A stretch of DNA of 64,000 nucleotides from Leisingera thetidis (GTDB taxonomy: Bacteria; Pseudomonadota; Alphaproteobacteria; Rhodobacterales; Rhodobacteraceae). The stretch is taken from the NCBI RefSeq assembly GCF_025857195.1, contig NZ_CP109787.1:3323501-3387500 (forward strand). Reading direction: 5' to 3'. Under the pieces are notes generated by a model. It made no database searches, was not told the DNA's origin, and worked only from the letters and a program-made list of their open reading frames with translations. The position numbers were made by a program, and so were the translations under genes. Of the stretch, positions 35,519 to 45,029 are shown one piece after another; the stretch's first letter is position 1, and every line of letters starts with the position of its first letter.

Positions 35519-36259
35519 TCAGCCCAGGAAGCCACCGTCGCTGTCGTCGCCGGCTTCTTCCATCAGGCGGCGCATGTCGGGCACGGTCACATGCCGCTTG
35601 CCTTCCAGCTCAATGATGCCATCCCTCCTCAAGGCCGAGATCTGGCGGCTCACGGTTTCCAGCGTCAGGCCCAGGTAATCGGCCATCGCCTCCCGGGTCA
35701 GCGGCAGGTCGAACACCATCCGGTTGGTGGCCCCGGCCGGCGTCAGCGAGGCATCGCGGCGGGCTATGATCGACAGCAGGCTGGCGATCTTCTCGCGGGC
35801 GGTCTTGCGGCCCAGCACCAGCATCCACTCGCGCGCCGCGTCCAGCTCGTCAAGCGTCATCTCCAGCAGCCGGTGGGCGATATGCGGGGTGCGCTCCATC
35901 ACGTCCTCGAAGGGCTTCTTGCGGAAGCAGCACATCACCACATCAGTGGTCGCCGCCACGTCATAGGCCGCCCCCTCGCGGCCCGGGCGGCCGACAAAGT
36001 CGCTGGGCAGCAAGAGCCCCACCATCTGGGTGCGCCCGTCCTCCATCGTCTGGGTCAGCGAGGCGATGCCCGAAACCACCGAGCCGACAAAATTCATCAC
36101 GTCGCCCGACCAGATGATCGGCTGCCCGGCCTCGTAGCTGCGGTAGTACTTGATGGCGTCCAGCTCCTGCAGCTCATCCGCATTGCAGCGTGCGCAGACG
36201 GCACGGTGGCGGATCGGGCAGTCGCCGCATCTGGATTGTGACAGTACTGGAGCGTTCAT
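35519..36259 (-). CDS. fnrL: Oxygen-sensing Crp/Fnr regulator FnrL
   Basis: A [4Fe-4S] oxygen sensor of 246 aa. The N-terminal cysteines are C11, C14, C22 and C25 (CGDCPIRHRAVCARC), with a distal pair C110-C111, consistent with cluster ligation. The cyclic-nucleotide-fold middle runs to about residue 150. The C-terminal recognition helix contains LTLETVSRQISALRR, whose E-x2-SR residues specify TTGAT half-sites. I choose MNAPVLSQ at 36259 because an FNR box occupies 36273-36286, where a longer reading would start. Four matching boxes in this window make it the likely regulator of the island. Confidence 0.95.
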   Translation of the reverse strand: MNAPVLSQSRCGDCPIRHRAVCARCNADELQELDAIKYYRSYEAGQPIIWSGDVMNFVGSVVSGIASLTQTMEDGRTQMVGLLLPSDFVGRPGREGAAYDVAATTDVVMCCFRKKPFEDVMERTPHIAHRLLEMTLDELDAAREWMLVLGRKTAREKIASLLSIIARRDASLTPAGATNRMVFDLPLTREAMADYLGLTLETVSRQISALRRDGIIELEGKRHVTVPDMRRLMEEAGDDSDGGFLG

Positions 36260-36272
36260 CGAGGGATCCCGG

Positions 36273-36286
36273 TTGATCTGGGTCAA
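36273..36286. promoter_or_regulatory. FNR/FnrL box between fnrL and hemN
   Basis: TTGATCTGGGTCAA differs from TTGAT-N4-ATCAA at one position. It is centred 20 bases before the fnrL start and 42 bases before the hemN start. That fits autoregulation of fnrL and control of hemN. Confidence 0.88.
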
Positions 36287-36321
36287 GGCCTGCCGCGGCA
36301 GCCCCCCCTTAAACTAAGGGA

Positions 36322-37677
36322 ATGGATCAGAAAGCTCAATTGGCCAAACTCGGTTTGTTCGACGCCAAAGTGCCGCGCTACACCAGCTATCCGGCGGCGC
36401 CGCATTTCGGCACCGGCACCGGCCCGGCCCGGTTTTCCAAGTGGATCTCGCGGGTTCCGCCCGGCAGCAGCATTTCCCTGTACGTGCATGTGCCGTTCTG
36501 CCGCAGATTGTGCTGGTTCTGCGCCTGCCGCACCCAGGGCACCCAGTCCGACGCGCCGGTGGCAGCCTACGCCGAGGTGCTGAAATCCGAAATCGCCCTG
36601 CTGCGGCAGCAGCTGCCGGAGGGCATCACCCTGTCGCGGCTGCATTGGGGCGGCGGCACCCCGACGCTGCTCAGCGCCGGGCGGATCCGGGATCTGGCCG
36701 CGGCGGTCACCGGCGCGTTTCCGCTCGCCCCGCACGCGGAGTTCTCGGTCGAGATCGACCCGAACGAGCTCGGCGGCCGGCGGCTGGATGCGCTGGCGGA
36801 GGCCGGCATGAACCGGGCCTCGGTCGGGGTGCAGGATTTCGACAGCACCATCCAGCAGGCGATCGGCCGGATCCAGAGCTTCGGCACCACGCGGCAGGCC
36901 ATAGACCTGCTGCGGGCCCACGGGATCGGCAGCCTCAGTGCCGACATCCTGTTCGGGCTGCCGCATCAGACGCCCGCACGGATGACCGAAAGCGTGCAGA
37001 AGCTGCTGTCGCTCACACCCGACCGGGCGGCGGTCTATGGCTATGCCCATGTGCCCTGGATGGCCAGACGGCAAAGCATGATCCGATCCGACACGCTGCC
37101 GACGCCGGAAGCCCGGCTGGAGCTGTTCGAGACCGCCCGCCAGCTGTTCCTGTGGGACGGCTACCGGGAGATCGGCATCGACCATTTCGCGCGGCCCGGG
37201 GACGGGCTGGCGGCGGCGCAGCAGACCGGGCGGCTGCGGCGCAATTTCCAGGGCTACACCGACGATCCGGCCGAGGTGCTGATCGGCATCGGCGCCTCGG
37301 CCATCTCGCGCTTTCCGCAAGGCTATGCGCAGAATGCGCCGGGCACCTCGGACTATATCCGCGCCATCCGCGAGGGCCGGTTCGCCACCGCCCGCGGCCA
37401 TGCCTTTGACGGCGAGGACCTGCTGCGGGCGCGGCTGATCGAAGCGCTGATGTGCGATTTCCGGATCAGCCGGGAGGAGATCCTGTCCCGCTTTGCGGTC
37501 CAGGCGGCGGCGCTTGACCGGATGTTCGCCCAGGCAGACGCGGCCTTTCCCGGCGTGCTGTCGATCACTGATGACGGCCTTGCCATTCGGGAAGCCGCCC
37601 GCCCCCTGACCCGGATGATTGCCCGCAGCTTTGACGCCTATGATCTGAGCAAGGCCGGCCACAGCACCGCGATCTGA
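36322..37677 (+). CDS. hemN: Oxygen-independent coproporphyrinogen III oxidase
   Basis: A radical-SAM enzyme that oxidises coproporphyrinogen III without oxygen, replacing HemF under low oxygen. The 451-aa protein starts in the family style (AKVPRYTSYPAAPHF) and has the cluster motif C60-x3-C64-x2-C67 in VPFCRRLCWFCACR. LHWGGGTPTLL, FSVEIDPNELGG and RASVGVQDFD complete the SAM barrel. The C-terminal HemN domain is present. It is divergent from fnrL with a shared FNR box, as hemZ/hemN is in Rhodobacter. Confidence 0.95.
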   Translation: MDQKAQLAKLGLFDAKVPRYTSYPAAPHFGTGTGPARFSKWISRVPPGSSISLYVHVPFCRRLCWFCACRTQGTQSDAPVAAYAEVLKSEIALLRQQLPEGITLSRLHWGGGTPTLLSAGRIRDLAAAVTGAFPLAPHAEFSVEIDPNELGGRRLDALAEAGMNRASVGVQDFDSTIQQAIGRIQSFGTTRQAIDLLRAHGIGSLSADILFGLPHQTPARMTESVQKLLSLTPDRAAVYGYAHVPWMARRQSMIRSDTLPTPEARLELFETARQLFLWDGYREIGIDHFARPGDGLAAAQQTGRLRRNFQGYTDDPAEVLIGIGASAISRFPQGYAQNAPGTSDYIRAIREGRFATARGHAFDGEDLLRARLIEALMCDFRISREEILSRFAVQAAALDRMFAQADAAFPGVLSITDDGLAIREAARPLTRMIARSFDAYDLSKAGHSTAI

Positions 37678-37700
37678 GCCGGCACGCATAACGGCAGACC

Positions 37701-37834
37701 CTCCCGCCCGTCGCAGCAGCGCCCTGGGGCGCAGCGCTCCCGTTGGGCCAGGCTCGGCGCCGGGGCGCCGAGCCTGGCCCAAGGCCGCCAAGGACTCTCC
37801 GGCCCCCGGCCGGGGAGGCCTGCGGGCGCGGGAG
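37701..37834. repeat. Nested multi-hairpin intergenic element, copy E
   Basis: Outer arms CTCCCGC (37701) and GCGGGAG (about 37828-37834). Inside are GCGCCC/GGGCGC, then a 19-base inverted repeat beginning TTGGGCCAGGCTCGGCGCC at 37743 with its complement at 37764-37782. GCCCAAGGCCGCCA follows, then a CCGGCCCCCGGCCGG palindrome. It sits where hemN and yejF converge. Confidence 0.85.
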
Positions 37835-37885
37835 CGCCTGCCTGCCTGCCGCCGGCGCTGCCAAATAGGTCAGCAGCTCTGCCGC

Positions 37886-37907
37886 AATGTTTCGCGCGCG
37901 AAACATT
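37886..37907. promoter_or_regulatory. 22-bp perfect palindrome (core TGTTTCGCGCGCGAAACA)
   Basis: A perfect 22-base palindrome with TGTTTC/GAAACA arms around six central G/C bases. It lies between the 3' ends of hemN and yejF, so it is not in front of any gene I can see. It resembles the chromosomal parS sequence TGTTTCACGTGAAACA but has two extra central bases. A repressor site is the other possibility. Confidence 0.45.
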
Positions 37908-37984
37908 TGGTCAAACGCACTGCCGCAACTTATGGGCGTTGCGCCGCCTGCGCGCGCATAGATGCGGCAAAGCCTGCCGCCGGG

Positions 37985-39577
37985 TTAACCCGCCGCCGCC
38001 AGCAGCTTGCGGGTGTACTCCGCCTGCGGGTTTTCAAACAATGCTTCCGCCGCCCCGGTCTCCACCACATCGCCCTGGTTCATCACCACCACCTTGTGCG
38101 ACATTGCCCGCACCACCTTGAGGTCGTGGCTGATGAACAGGTAAGCCAGCCCGTAACGCTGCTGCAGATCGCGCAGCAGCTCGACGATCTGCACCTGCAC
38201 CGTCATGTCCAGCGCCGAGGTCGGCTCGTCCAGCACCACCAGCTTCGGCCGCAGCACCATGGCGCGGGCGATGGCGATGCGCTGCCGCTGGCCGCCGGAG
38301 AATTCATGCGGGTAGCGGTCCATCGCCGCCGGATCCAGCCCCACTTCGCGCATCACCTCCGCCACCAGCTCGCGCGGCTTGCGGTGCTGGTCCACCTTGT
38401 GGATCGCCAGCCCCTCGGCGATGATCTGGGCACAGGTCATCCGCGGGCTGAGCGAGCCGAACGGGTCCTGGAACACGATCTGCATGTCCTTGCGCAGGCG
38501 GCGCAGCTCGCGGGTGGACCATCTGCGCAGATCCTGGCCCTGAAAGGCGACCTGGCCCTCGGACCCGATCAGCCGCATGACCGCCAGCGCCAGCGTCGTC
38601 TTGCCCGAGCCGCTCTCGCCGACGATGCCCAGCGTCTCCCCTGCCCGTACCGAGAGCGACATCGGGTTCACCGCCTTCACATGGCCCACCGTGCGCTTCA
38701 GCAGCCCGCGCTGGATCGGGAACCAGACCTTGAGGTCCCGCGCGGAGACCAGCTCTTCGGCATCCTCCGCCACCGGGCGGGGTTTGCCGGATGGCTCTGC
38801 CGCCAGAAGTTTCCGCGTATAGGGATGCTGCGGGCTGGCAAAGATCTCTGCCGCCGGGCCTTCCTCGACGATTTCGCCGTCCTTCATCACGCAGACCCGG
38901 TCGGCGATGCGGCGCACGATGCCAAGGTCATGGGTGATGAACAGGAGCCCCATGCCCTCGCTTTCCTTCAGCCCGGCCAGCAGATCCAGGATCTGCGCCT
39001 GGATGGTCACGTCCAGCGCCGTGGTCGGCTCGTCGGCGATCAGGATGTCGGGCTTGTTGGCCAGCGCCATGGCGATCATCACCCGCTGCCGCTGGCCGCC
39101 CGACAGCTGGTGCGGATAGGCGCCCAGCCGGCTTTCGGCGTCGCGGATGCCGACCTTCTCCATCAGTTCCAGAATGCGTGCCCGCGCCGCAGCACCCGCC
39201 AGCCCCTGGTGCAGCGCCAGCGACTCCTCCAGCTGGCGTTCGATGGTGTGCAGCGGGTTGAGCGAGGTCATCGGCTCCTGGAAGATGAAGCTGATGTCAT
39301 TGCCGCGCACCTGCATCAGGTGCTTTTCGCTGGCGCCGACCATTTCGGTGCCGTCATAGGTGACCGAGCCCGCGACGATGGCGCTGTCGCCCAGCAGCGA
39401 CACGGTGGAGAGCGCCGAGACCGATTTGCCGGAGCCGGACTCGCCCACCAGCGCCACGGTTTCGCCGCGGCCGACCGAGAAAGAGACACCGCGCACGGCT
39501 TCGGTGATCCTGCCGTCCTGGCGGAAGGAGACGCGGAGGTCTTTGACGTTCAGAAGGGGAGAGGAGTTCGTGGTCAT
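37985..39577 (-). CDS. yejF: Oligopeptide/microcin C-type ABC importer ATPase (YejF)
   Basis: A 530-aa double ATPase with two full nucleotide-binding domains in one chain. Each half has a Walker A (GESGSGKS at the N-terminal half, GESGSGKT in the second), a signature ([18 protein letters not shown]) and a Walker B ([24 protein letters not shown]). Each half also carries the oligopeptide-type C-terminal tail. It powers import of peptides by the YejABE proteins encoded upstream. The ATG at 39577 follows a 169-base gap that contains a long hairpin. Confidence 0.93.
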   Translation of the reverse strand: MTTNSSPLLNVKDLRVSFRQDGRITEAVRGVSFSVGRGETVALVGESGSGKSVSALSTVSLLGDSAIVAGSVTYDGTEMVGASEKHLMQVRGNDISFIFQEPMTSLNPLHTIERQLEESLALHQGLAGAAARARILELMEKVGIRDAESRLGAYPHQLSGGQRQRVMIAMALANKPDILIADEPTTALDVTIQAQILDLLAGLKESEGMGLLFITHDLGIVRRIADRVCVMKDGEIVEEGPAAEIFASPQHPYTRKLLAAEPSGKPRPVAEDAEELVSARDLKVWFPIQRGLLKRTVGHVKAVNPMSLSVRAGETLGIVGESGSGKTTLALAVMRLIGSEGQVAFQGQDLRRWSTRELRRLRKDMQIVFQDPFGSLSPRMTCAQIIAEGLAIHKVDQHRKPRELVAEVMREVGLDPAAMDRYPHEFSGGQRQRIAIARAMVLRPKLVVLDEPTSALDMTVQVQIVELLRDLQQRYGLAYLFISHDLKVVRAMSHKVVVMNQGDVVETGAAEALFENPQAEYTRKLLAAAG

Positions 39578-39637
39578 GAGAATGCCCAAAAATATGCAGT
39601 CGGTTCGAGGAAAGTTCTCCGGGGTGCGCAGCAGCCC

Positions 39638-39731
39638 GGATCGCCCCCGGCCCGCGCCCACTCAAACCGAAGGTTTGCTTCCAGCAAAACGCGGGGGCGG
39701 TTTGCCCCCACCCTCGGGCCGTGGGCGATCC
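39638..39731. repeat. Intra-operon long inverted repeat between yejE and yejF
   Basis: GGATCGCCCCCGGCCCG (39638-39654) pairs with CGGGCCGTGGGCGATCC (39715-39731) with one or two mismatches. A smaller GGGGGC...GCCCCC hairpin lies inside. It lies within the yejABEF transcript and may attenuate or process it, lowering yejF expression relative to yejE. Confidence 0.6.
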
Positions 39732-39746
39732 TGGTGGAACGCATCC

Positions 39747-40853
39747 TCATGAAAACGTCTTCCGCGGATCAAAGGCATCCCGCACGCCTTCAAAGATGAA
39801 GACCAAGAGCGACAGCATGATGGCAAAGGTGAAGAAGGCGGTGAAGGCGAGCCAGGGCGCCTCCAGGTTCTGCTTGGCCTGCAAGGTCAGCTCGCCCAGG
39901 CTGGGGGCCGAGGACGGCAGGCCGAAGCCGAGGAAATCCAGCGACGCCAGCGCCCCGATGGTCGAGGTGATCACGAAGGGCAGCATGGTCAGGGTCGCGA
40001 CCATCGCATTGGGCAGCATGTGGCGGAACATGATGGTCAGGTTGCCCACCCCCAGCGCCTTGGCGGCACGGACATATTCCAGGTTGCGGGCGCGCAGGAA
40101 CTCTGCCCTGACAACGGCCACCAGCGACACCCAGCCGAAGGCAATCATCAGGAAGACCAGGAGCCAGAAGCCGCGCCCCAGGATCGCAAACATGATGATG
40201 ATCACATAGAGCGAATTGATGGAGCTCCACACCTCGATCACACGCTGGAACACCAGGTCCACCCAGCCGCCGAAATAGCCCTGCACCGCACCTGCGGCAA
40301 TGCCGATCAGGGAGGCGGCGCCGGTCACCATCAGGGTGAACAGCACCGACAGGCGGAAACCGTGGATCACCCGGGCCAGCACGTCGCGCTTGGTGTCGTC
40401 GGTGCCGAGCCAATTGTGCGCGTTGGGCGGCAAAGGCGCCGCACCAGGGCGGTCGACAGAGGTGTTGTAGGAATAGCGGATGAGCGGCCAGAGCGTCCAG
40501 CCGCGATGGAACCCGTCGGCCTGGTAGCTGCCGGCGGCAATCTGTTCCAGGATGCCTTCGGGATCATCGAAGCAGTCCTCGATCCCGCCCGAGCGGATCA
40601 GGCATTCGACCTCCGGATCCTTGTAGGGGGCCTCGGTCTGGAAATCGCCGCCAAAGGCCGTCTCCGGGTAGAACTTGAAGATGGGGACATGCAGTTCGCC
40701 GTGGTAGCTGACCAGGACCGGCTTGTCATTGGCGAGGAACTCAGCAAACAGCGAACAGGTGAACAGCACCGAAAAGATGATCAGAGACCAGAAGGCGCGC
40801 CGGTTCTTGCGGAAATTGTTCCAGCGCCGCTGGTTGAGCGGGGAAAGCGCCAT
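39747..40853 (-). CDS. yejE: Peptide ABC importer permease (YejE)
   Basis: A 368-aa membrane subunit of the BPD/oligopeptide type. The first helix (FWSLIIFSVLFTCSLFAEFLA) is followed by a large periplasmic insert of about 120 residues, which is typical of YejE. Five more helices and the ATPase-coupling EAA loop (EYVRAAKALGVGNLTIMFRHMLPN) follow. It starts 3 bases after yejB and is co-translated with it. Confidence 0.93.
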   Translation of the reverse strand: MALSPLNQRRWNNFRKNRRAFWSLIIFSVLFTCSLFAEFLANDKPVLVSYHGELHVPIFKFYPETAFGGDFQTEAPYKDPEVECLIRSGGIEDCFDDPEGILEQIAAGSYQADGFHRGWTLWPLIRYSYNTSVDRPGAAPLPPNAHNWLGTDDTKRDVLARVIHGFRLSVLFTLMVTGAASLIGIAAGAVQGYFGGWVDLVFQRVIEVWSSINSLYVIIIMFAILGRGFWLLVFLMIAFGWVSLVAVVRAEFLRARNLEYVRAAKALGVGNLTIMFRHMLPNAMVATLTMLPFVITSTIGALASLDFLGFGLPSSAPSLGELTLQAKQNLEAPWLAFTAFFTFAIMLSLLVFIFEGVRDAFDPRKTFS

Positions 40854-40856
40854 ATC

Positions 40857-41942
40857 TCAGCCCTCCCGCTTCTCAAAATCGATGCGCGGATCGACCAGCA
40901 CATACATCAGGTCGGACACGATGCCGACCACCAGGAACATCAGGCCGAAGATATACATGGTGCCGAACATCACCGGGTAATCGCGCGCCACCGCGGCCTC
41001 GAACCCCAGCCGCCCCAGCCCGTCGAGCGAGAAGATGGTTTCGATGATCAGCGAGCCGGAGAAGAAGATGCCGATGAACACCGACGGAAAGCCCGCAATC
41101 ACGATCAGCATCGCGTTGCGGAACACATGGCCGTAGAGCACCCGGTTCTCGCTGAGGCCCTTGGCGCGGGCCGTCATCACATACTGCTTCTTGATCTCAT
41201 CCAGGAAGGAGTTCTTGGTCAGCAGCGTCAGGGTCGCAAAAGAGGCGATGGTGGAGGCCGCAACCGGCAGTGCGATGTGCCACAAATAATCGCCGATCCT
41301 GCCCAGCAGGCTGAGGTCCTCCCAGTTGTCGGAGGTCAGTCCGCGCAGCGGGAAGACCTGCCAGTAGGAGCCGCCGGCAAACAGCACCAGCAGCAGGATG
41401 GCAAACAGGAAGCCGGGAATGGAATAGGCGGCGATGATCGCGCCGCTGGTCCAGGTGTCAAAGCGCGAGCCGTCCCGGACCGCCTTGCGGATGCCCAGCG
41501 GGATCGACACGAAATAGGCCAGCAGCGTCGACCACAGGCCCAACGAGATGGACACAGGCATTTTTTCCAGCACCAGGCCGGTCACATCGATCTTGCGGAA
41601 ATAGCTCTCGCCGAAATCGAACTGCAGGTAATTGCCGACCATGATCGCGAAGCGCTCCAGCGGCGGCTTGTCGAGGCCGAACTGCTGCTCCAGTTCCTTG
41701 ATCAGCTCCGGCGGCAGGCCCTGGCGGCCGGCGTAGTTCTCATTGGCGCTGATCGCCTCGGTGCCGGTATCGCCGCCGCCGCCGGCAAAGCCCTCGAACA
41801 CGTCGCCGCCGCCTTCCAGCTGGGCGATGATCTGCTCGACCGGGCCGCCGGGCACAAACTGCACCAGCACGAAATTCACCAGCAGGATGCCGAACAGCGT
41901 CGGAATCACCAGAAGCAGGCGTCGGAGGATATAGGCTGCCAT
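40857..41942 (-). CDS. yejB: Peptide ABC importer permease (YejB)
   Basis: A 361-aa permease partner of YejE. It has an N-terminal helix [21 protein letters not shown] and an unusually long periplasmic loop of about 100 residues with a Gly-rich stretch ([11 protein letters not shown]). The coupling loop is [27 protein letters not shown]. It lies 9 bases after yejA and 3 bases before yejE. Confidence 0.93.
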   Translation of the reverse strand: MAAYILRRLLLVIPTLFGILLVNFVLVQFVPGGPVEQIIAQLEGGGDVFEGFAGGGGDTGTEAISANENYAGRQGLPPELIKELEQQFGLDKPPLERFAIMVGNYLQFDFGESYFRKIDVTGLVLEKMPVSISLGLWSTLLAYFVSIPLGIRKAVRDGSRFDTWTSGAIIAAYSIPGFLFAILLLVLFAGGSYWQVFPLRGLTSDNWEDLSLLGRIGDYLWHIALPVAASTIASFATLTLLTKNSFLDEIKKQYVMTARAKGLSENRVLYGHVFRNAMLIVIAGFPSVFIGIFFSGSLIIETIFSLDGLGRLGFEAAVARDYPVMFGTMYIFGLMFLVVGIVSDLMYVLVDPRIDFEKREG

Positions 41943-41951
41943 GTCCGTGTC

Positions 41952-43865
41952 TTACCGCAGCGCGCCGGCGGCTTTCAGTGCCGCCGCGCGCTCAGCATCG
42001 GCCCACCAAAGGTCCAGGAAGCCGGAATTGTAGGGCGGCAGGTTTTCCGGCCGGCCGTACATGTCCCAATAGGCAATCCAGTTCACATCCAGATACCAGG
42101 TCGGCACCACGAACCGCTTGGCCCGCAGCACCCGGTCCAGGGCGCGGGCATTGGCGCGCAGCTCCTCCTGGGTCTTGGCGTTGACGATATTGCCGATCAG
42201 CGTGTCGACTGCGGGGTCGGCCAGCCCGGCCGGGTTGAACACCGAATACTCGTGCGCCTCGGAGCCGAAATACTGGTACAGGCCGGTCGAAGGCTCCAGC
42301 GACATCGGATAGGCGTGGGAGATCATGTCGAACTCCTTCTCGCGGCGGCGGCTGGTGTACTGCGCGTAATCCACCCGATTCAGCACCGCATCCACCCCCA
42401 TGCTGCGCAGGTTGGTGATATAGGGCTGCACGATGCGGCCGATGATCGGGCTGTCGACCAGGAACTCCAGCTTCAGCACCTCGCCCTTAGCATTCCGGCG
42501 CAGCCCGTCCCCGCCGACCATCCAGCCCGCCTCATCCAGCAGCTTCATCGACCGGCGCAGGTTCTTGCGGTCGCCGGGGCGGTCCGCCTTGGAGCTGTGC
42601 GCCATCACCGGTTCCGACGTCAGCAGCGACGGATCGATCTGATCGCCCAGCGCCGCGAGCACTTCCTTTTCGCGGCCCTCCGGCAGGCCCTGGGCCGCCA
42701 GCGGCGAGTCCTGCCAGAACGATGACCGGTGCCGGAACAGCCCGTATTGCAGGCTTTCGTTGGTCCACTCGAAATTGAACCCCAGCTGCAGCGCCTCGCG
42801 GACGCGGATGTCCTGGAAGGCGGGTTTCAGCAGGTTCATCACAAAGCCGCTGGCGGCCGGCACGTTGCCGTCGGGGATTTCCGCTTTGATCACCTGGCCG
42901 TTGTCCACCGCGGCAAAATCATAGGCGGTTGCCCAGCTCTTTGAGTTGTTCTCTGCCCGCAGGGTGTAGACCCCCGCCTTGAACCCCTCCATCGCGGCAA
43001 TGGCATCGCCGAAATACTCCACCCGGATGCGGTCATAATTGTGGCGCCCCACGTTCACGTTCAGCTCCGCCCCCCAATAGTCCGGATTGCGGCGGTAGGC
43101 GATGCGCTGGTTCACATCGACGCTTTCCAGCACGTAAGGCCCGGAGCCGATGCCCGGACCCAGCCGCGGCTCATCCAGGCGGCGGTTGTCCGGATCCGCC
43201 TCGAACCAGGCTTTGGAGAACACCGGCGTGCCGCCGACCTGGGTGATCATCGACCGGCGCGGGAAATCCGGGCTGAAATGGAACTTCACCCGGTGCGGAC
43301 CCAGCGCCTCGGCCTTGGGGATCCGTTTGCGCACCGCCTCGGCATAGGATTTCAGCCCCTGGTCCAGCAGGATGTTGTGGGAAAACACCACGTCATCGGC
43401 GGTAACCGGGGTGCCATCGGAAAACCGCGCCTCGGGGCGCAGGTTGAACACCACCCAGTCCTGGCTTTCGGGGTATTCCAGGCTTTCGGCGATCAGGCCG
43501 TAGTAGGCGCCAGGCTCGTCATAGGACTCGACCAGCAGGCTTTCGAACTGGTCCGAGGACAGCGCCCCGGCCCGGCCCTTGCGGGTAAAGGGATTCATGC
43601 TGTCAAAGGTGCCCACAGCCGAGATTGCCAGCTCGCCGCCCTTGGGGGCGTCCGGGTTCACATAGTCGAAACGGGCGAAGCCCTGCGGGTATTTCAGCGT
43701 GCCGAACTCGGCAAAGCCATGCGCCTTGACGATGGTCTCTTGCGCCCGTGCCAGCGTGGCCGCCGCCAGTGCCAGGATCAGCGCCAGGGCCAATGCGGCC
43801 GCGGCCTGCAGCGGGTTCACTCTGTCCTTTGCGCGCACGCGCGCTGCAGCTCGGGCGGTGTTCAT
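41952..43865 (-). CDS. yejA: Extracellular peptide-binding protein (YejA)
   Basis: A 637-aa SBP family 5 receptor for the yej importer. The signal peptide spans about residues 1-41 (ALALALILALAAATLARAQE). The mature protein begins ETIVKAHGFAEFGTLKYPQGFARFDYVNPDAPKGGELAIS, a YejA hallmark. AGGAGG precedes the ATG at 43865, which decides the start. It is first of yejABEF. Import of peptides or microcin-C-like nucleotide peptides is inferred from the family. Confidence 0.94.
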   Translation of the reverse strand: MNTARAAARVRAKDRVNPLQAAAALALALILALAAATLARAQETIVKAHGFAEFGTLKYPQGFARFDYVNPDAPKGGELAISAVGTFDSMNPFTRKGRAGALSSDQFESLLVESYDEPGAYYGLIAESLEYPESQDWVVFNLRPEARFSDGTPVTADDVVFSHNILLDQGLKSYAEAVRKRIPKAEALGPHRVKFHFSPDFPRRSMITQVGGTPVFSKAWFEADPDNRRLDEPRLGPGIGSGPYVLESVDVNQRIAYRRNPDYWGAELNVNVGRHNYDRIRVEYFGDAIAAMEGFKAGVYTLRAENNSKSWATAYDFAAVDNGQVIKAEIPDGNVPAASGFVMNLLKPAFQDIRVREALQLGFNFEWTNESLQYGLFRHRSSFWQDSPLAAQGLPEGREKEVLAALGDQIDPSLLTSEPVMAHSSKADRPGDRKNLRRSMKLLDEAGWMVGGDGLRRNAKGEVLKLEFLVDSPIIGRIVQPYITNLRSMGVDAVLNRVDYAQYTSRRREKEFDMISHAYPMSLEPSTGLYQYFGSEAHEYSVFNPAGLADPAVDTLIGNIVNAKTQEELRANARALDRVLRAKRFVVPTWYLDVNWIAYWDMYGRPENLPPYNSGFLDLWWADAERAAALKAAGALR

Positions 43866-44082
43866 CTGCCATGACCTCCTTTGTCCGGAACTTGGGCCCG
43901 GATTTCTGCCCACAAGCTAATGGCCGCGGGCGGTAACATTCAAGTTGAGATTAAGTGATATCCCCCGCTCTCTTGGCACAAAGCAGCCGAAAGCGGCGCC
44001 TGCGCGAGGCTCTGCTTGCGCGAAATAAAATTGCCTGCCAGCCTCGGATCACTATTGCGTCAAGAAATCAGGGAGTTTGCCG

Positions 44083-44319
44083 ATGCCGAAGACAGTGAAA
44101 CTAGCCGCCCTCGCCCTTGCGGGCGCCGCCGCCCTCAGCGCCTGCGCCCAGCAGGAAGAGGAAGTGGTCTACACCAGCCCGGAAGAGGCCTATTGCGTGC
44201 AGACCGGCGGCAGCTACGTGCTGCGCAGCGGCAAGGCCGGGACCATCGGCGTCTGCATCCTGCCCGACGGCCAGGAGCGCGATGCGCTGGCCTACTACCG
44301 GGAAAACAACCCGGCCTGA
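44083..44319 (+). CDS. DUF333-type small lipoprotein
   Basis: A 78-aa envelope protein with a lipoprotein signal (LAALALAGAAALSAC, lipidated Cys21). The DUF333 body has TSPEEAYCVQTGGSYVLRSGKAGTIGVCILPDGQERDALAYYR, including two cysteines that could form a disulfide. AGGGAG lies 7 bases before the ATG, which favours it over a TTG two codons upstream. Such proteins (HslJ/YoaF-like relatives) have no firm function. It is followed by a strong two-way terminator. Confidence 0.82.
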   Translation: MPKTVKLAALALAGAAALSACAQQEEEVVYTSPEEAYCVQTGGSYVLRSGKAGTIGVCILPDGQERDALAYYRENNPA

Positions 44320-44343
44320 GCCCGGCCGGGCCGCAGCCACATC

Positions 44344-44375
44344 AAAAAAGCCGCTGCGGTCTGCAGCGGCTTTTT
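44344..44375. terminator. Two-way terminator
   Basis: AAAAAAGCCGCTGC (44344-44357) pairs with GCAGCGGCTTTTT (44363-44375) around a 5-base loop. It is flanked by A- and T-runs and lies between convergent genes, so it can stop both. Confidence 0.92.
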
Positions 44376-44404
44376 CAATCGGATAGCTGGGACAGCGGCC
44401 AGGA

Positions 44405-44911
44405 TCAGCCGTCGAGGCTGTCCAGATAGGCAATGAGGTTCACCCGGTCCGCCTGCTTTTTCAGGCCGGAGAACGACATGGTGGTGCCCGACGCATAGGC
44501 CGACGGCTTGGCCAGGAACGCGTCCAGCGCTTCCGGGGTCCAGTCGCCGTCCAGGCCGGTCAGAGCGCCGGAATAGCCGAACCCGGGTGCCGCTGCGATG
44601 TCGCGGCCGACAACGCCGTACAGATACGGGCCGGTGGCATTGGCGCCATCTTCCAGCTTGTGGCAGGCGGAGCATTTCTTGAAAACCTTGGCGCCCTTGG
44701 CGGCATCGGCGGAGGCCATCAGCTCTTCGAAGCTGACTTCCGGCTCGTCGCTGCCGGCGTCCTCGGCGGCGGCAACTTCGATCACATAGGACGCCTCACC
44801 GTGGCTGTCCATGTGATACAGTGCTTCTGCGCCCCATTTGCCCAGAAGGAGAACCAGGAACGCGCCGCAGACGCCTGCGGTCGCTTTGGTGAGGGTCATC
44901 GTGTCAAACAT
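44405..44911 (-). CDS. Membrane-anchored class I cytochrome c (cy-type)
   Basis: A 168-aa electron carrier. One N-terminal membrane helix (ATAGVCGAFLVLLLGKWGAEAL) is kept as an anchor, followed by an acidic linker of about 35 residues (EVAAAEDAGSDEPEVSFEEL). The cytochrome domain has heme site C80-S-A-C-H84 and axial Met145 in GTTMSFSG. The layout matches cytochrome cy/CycM of Rhodobacter and Bradyrhizobium, which links the bc1 complex to terminal oxidases. It could feed the cbb3 oxidase encoded 11 kb away. It is divergent from pheA. Confidence 0.9.
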   Translation of the reverse strand: MFDTMTLTKATAGVCGAFLVLLLGKWGAEALYHMDSHGEASYVIEVAAAEDAGSDEPEVSFEELMASADAAKGAKVFKKCSACHKLEDGANATGPYLYGVVGRDIAAAPGFGYSGALTGLDGDWTPEALDAFLAKPSAYASGTTMSFSGLKKQADRVNLIAYLDSLDG

Positions 44912-45029
44912 GATCGCGAGTCCATTTAGCTGTCTGACGGGGTGTCTAAGGCTTCCCCTTCAAAGTGGCAAGGTATAGACAACGCGACGAAACGCCCATT
45001 TGTTGAAGTTTTGCACCGGAAACACACCC

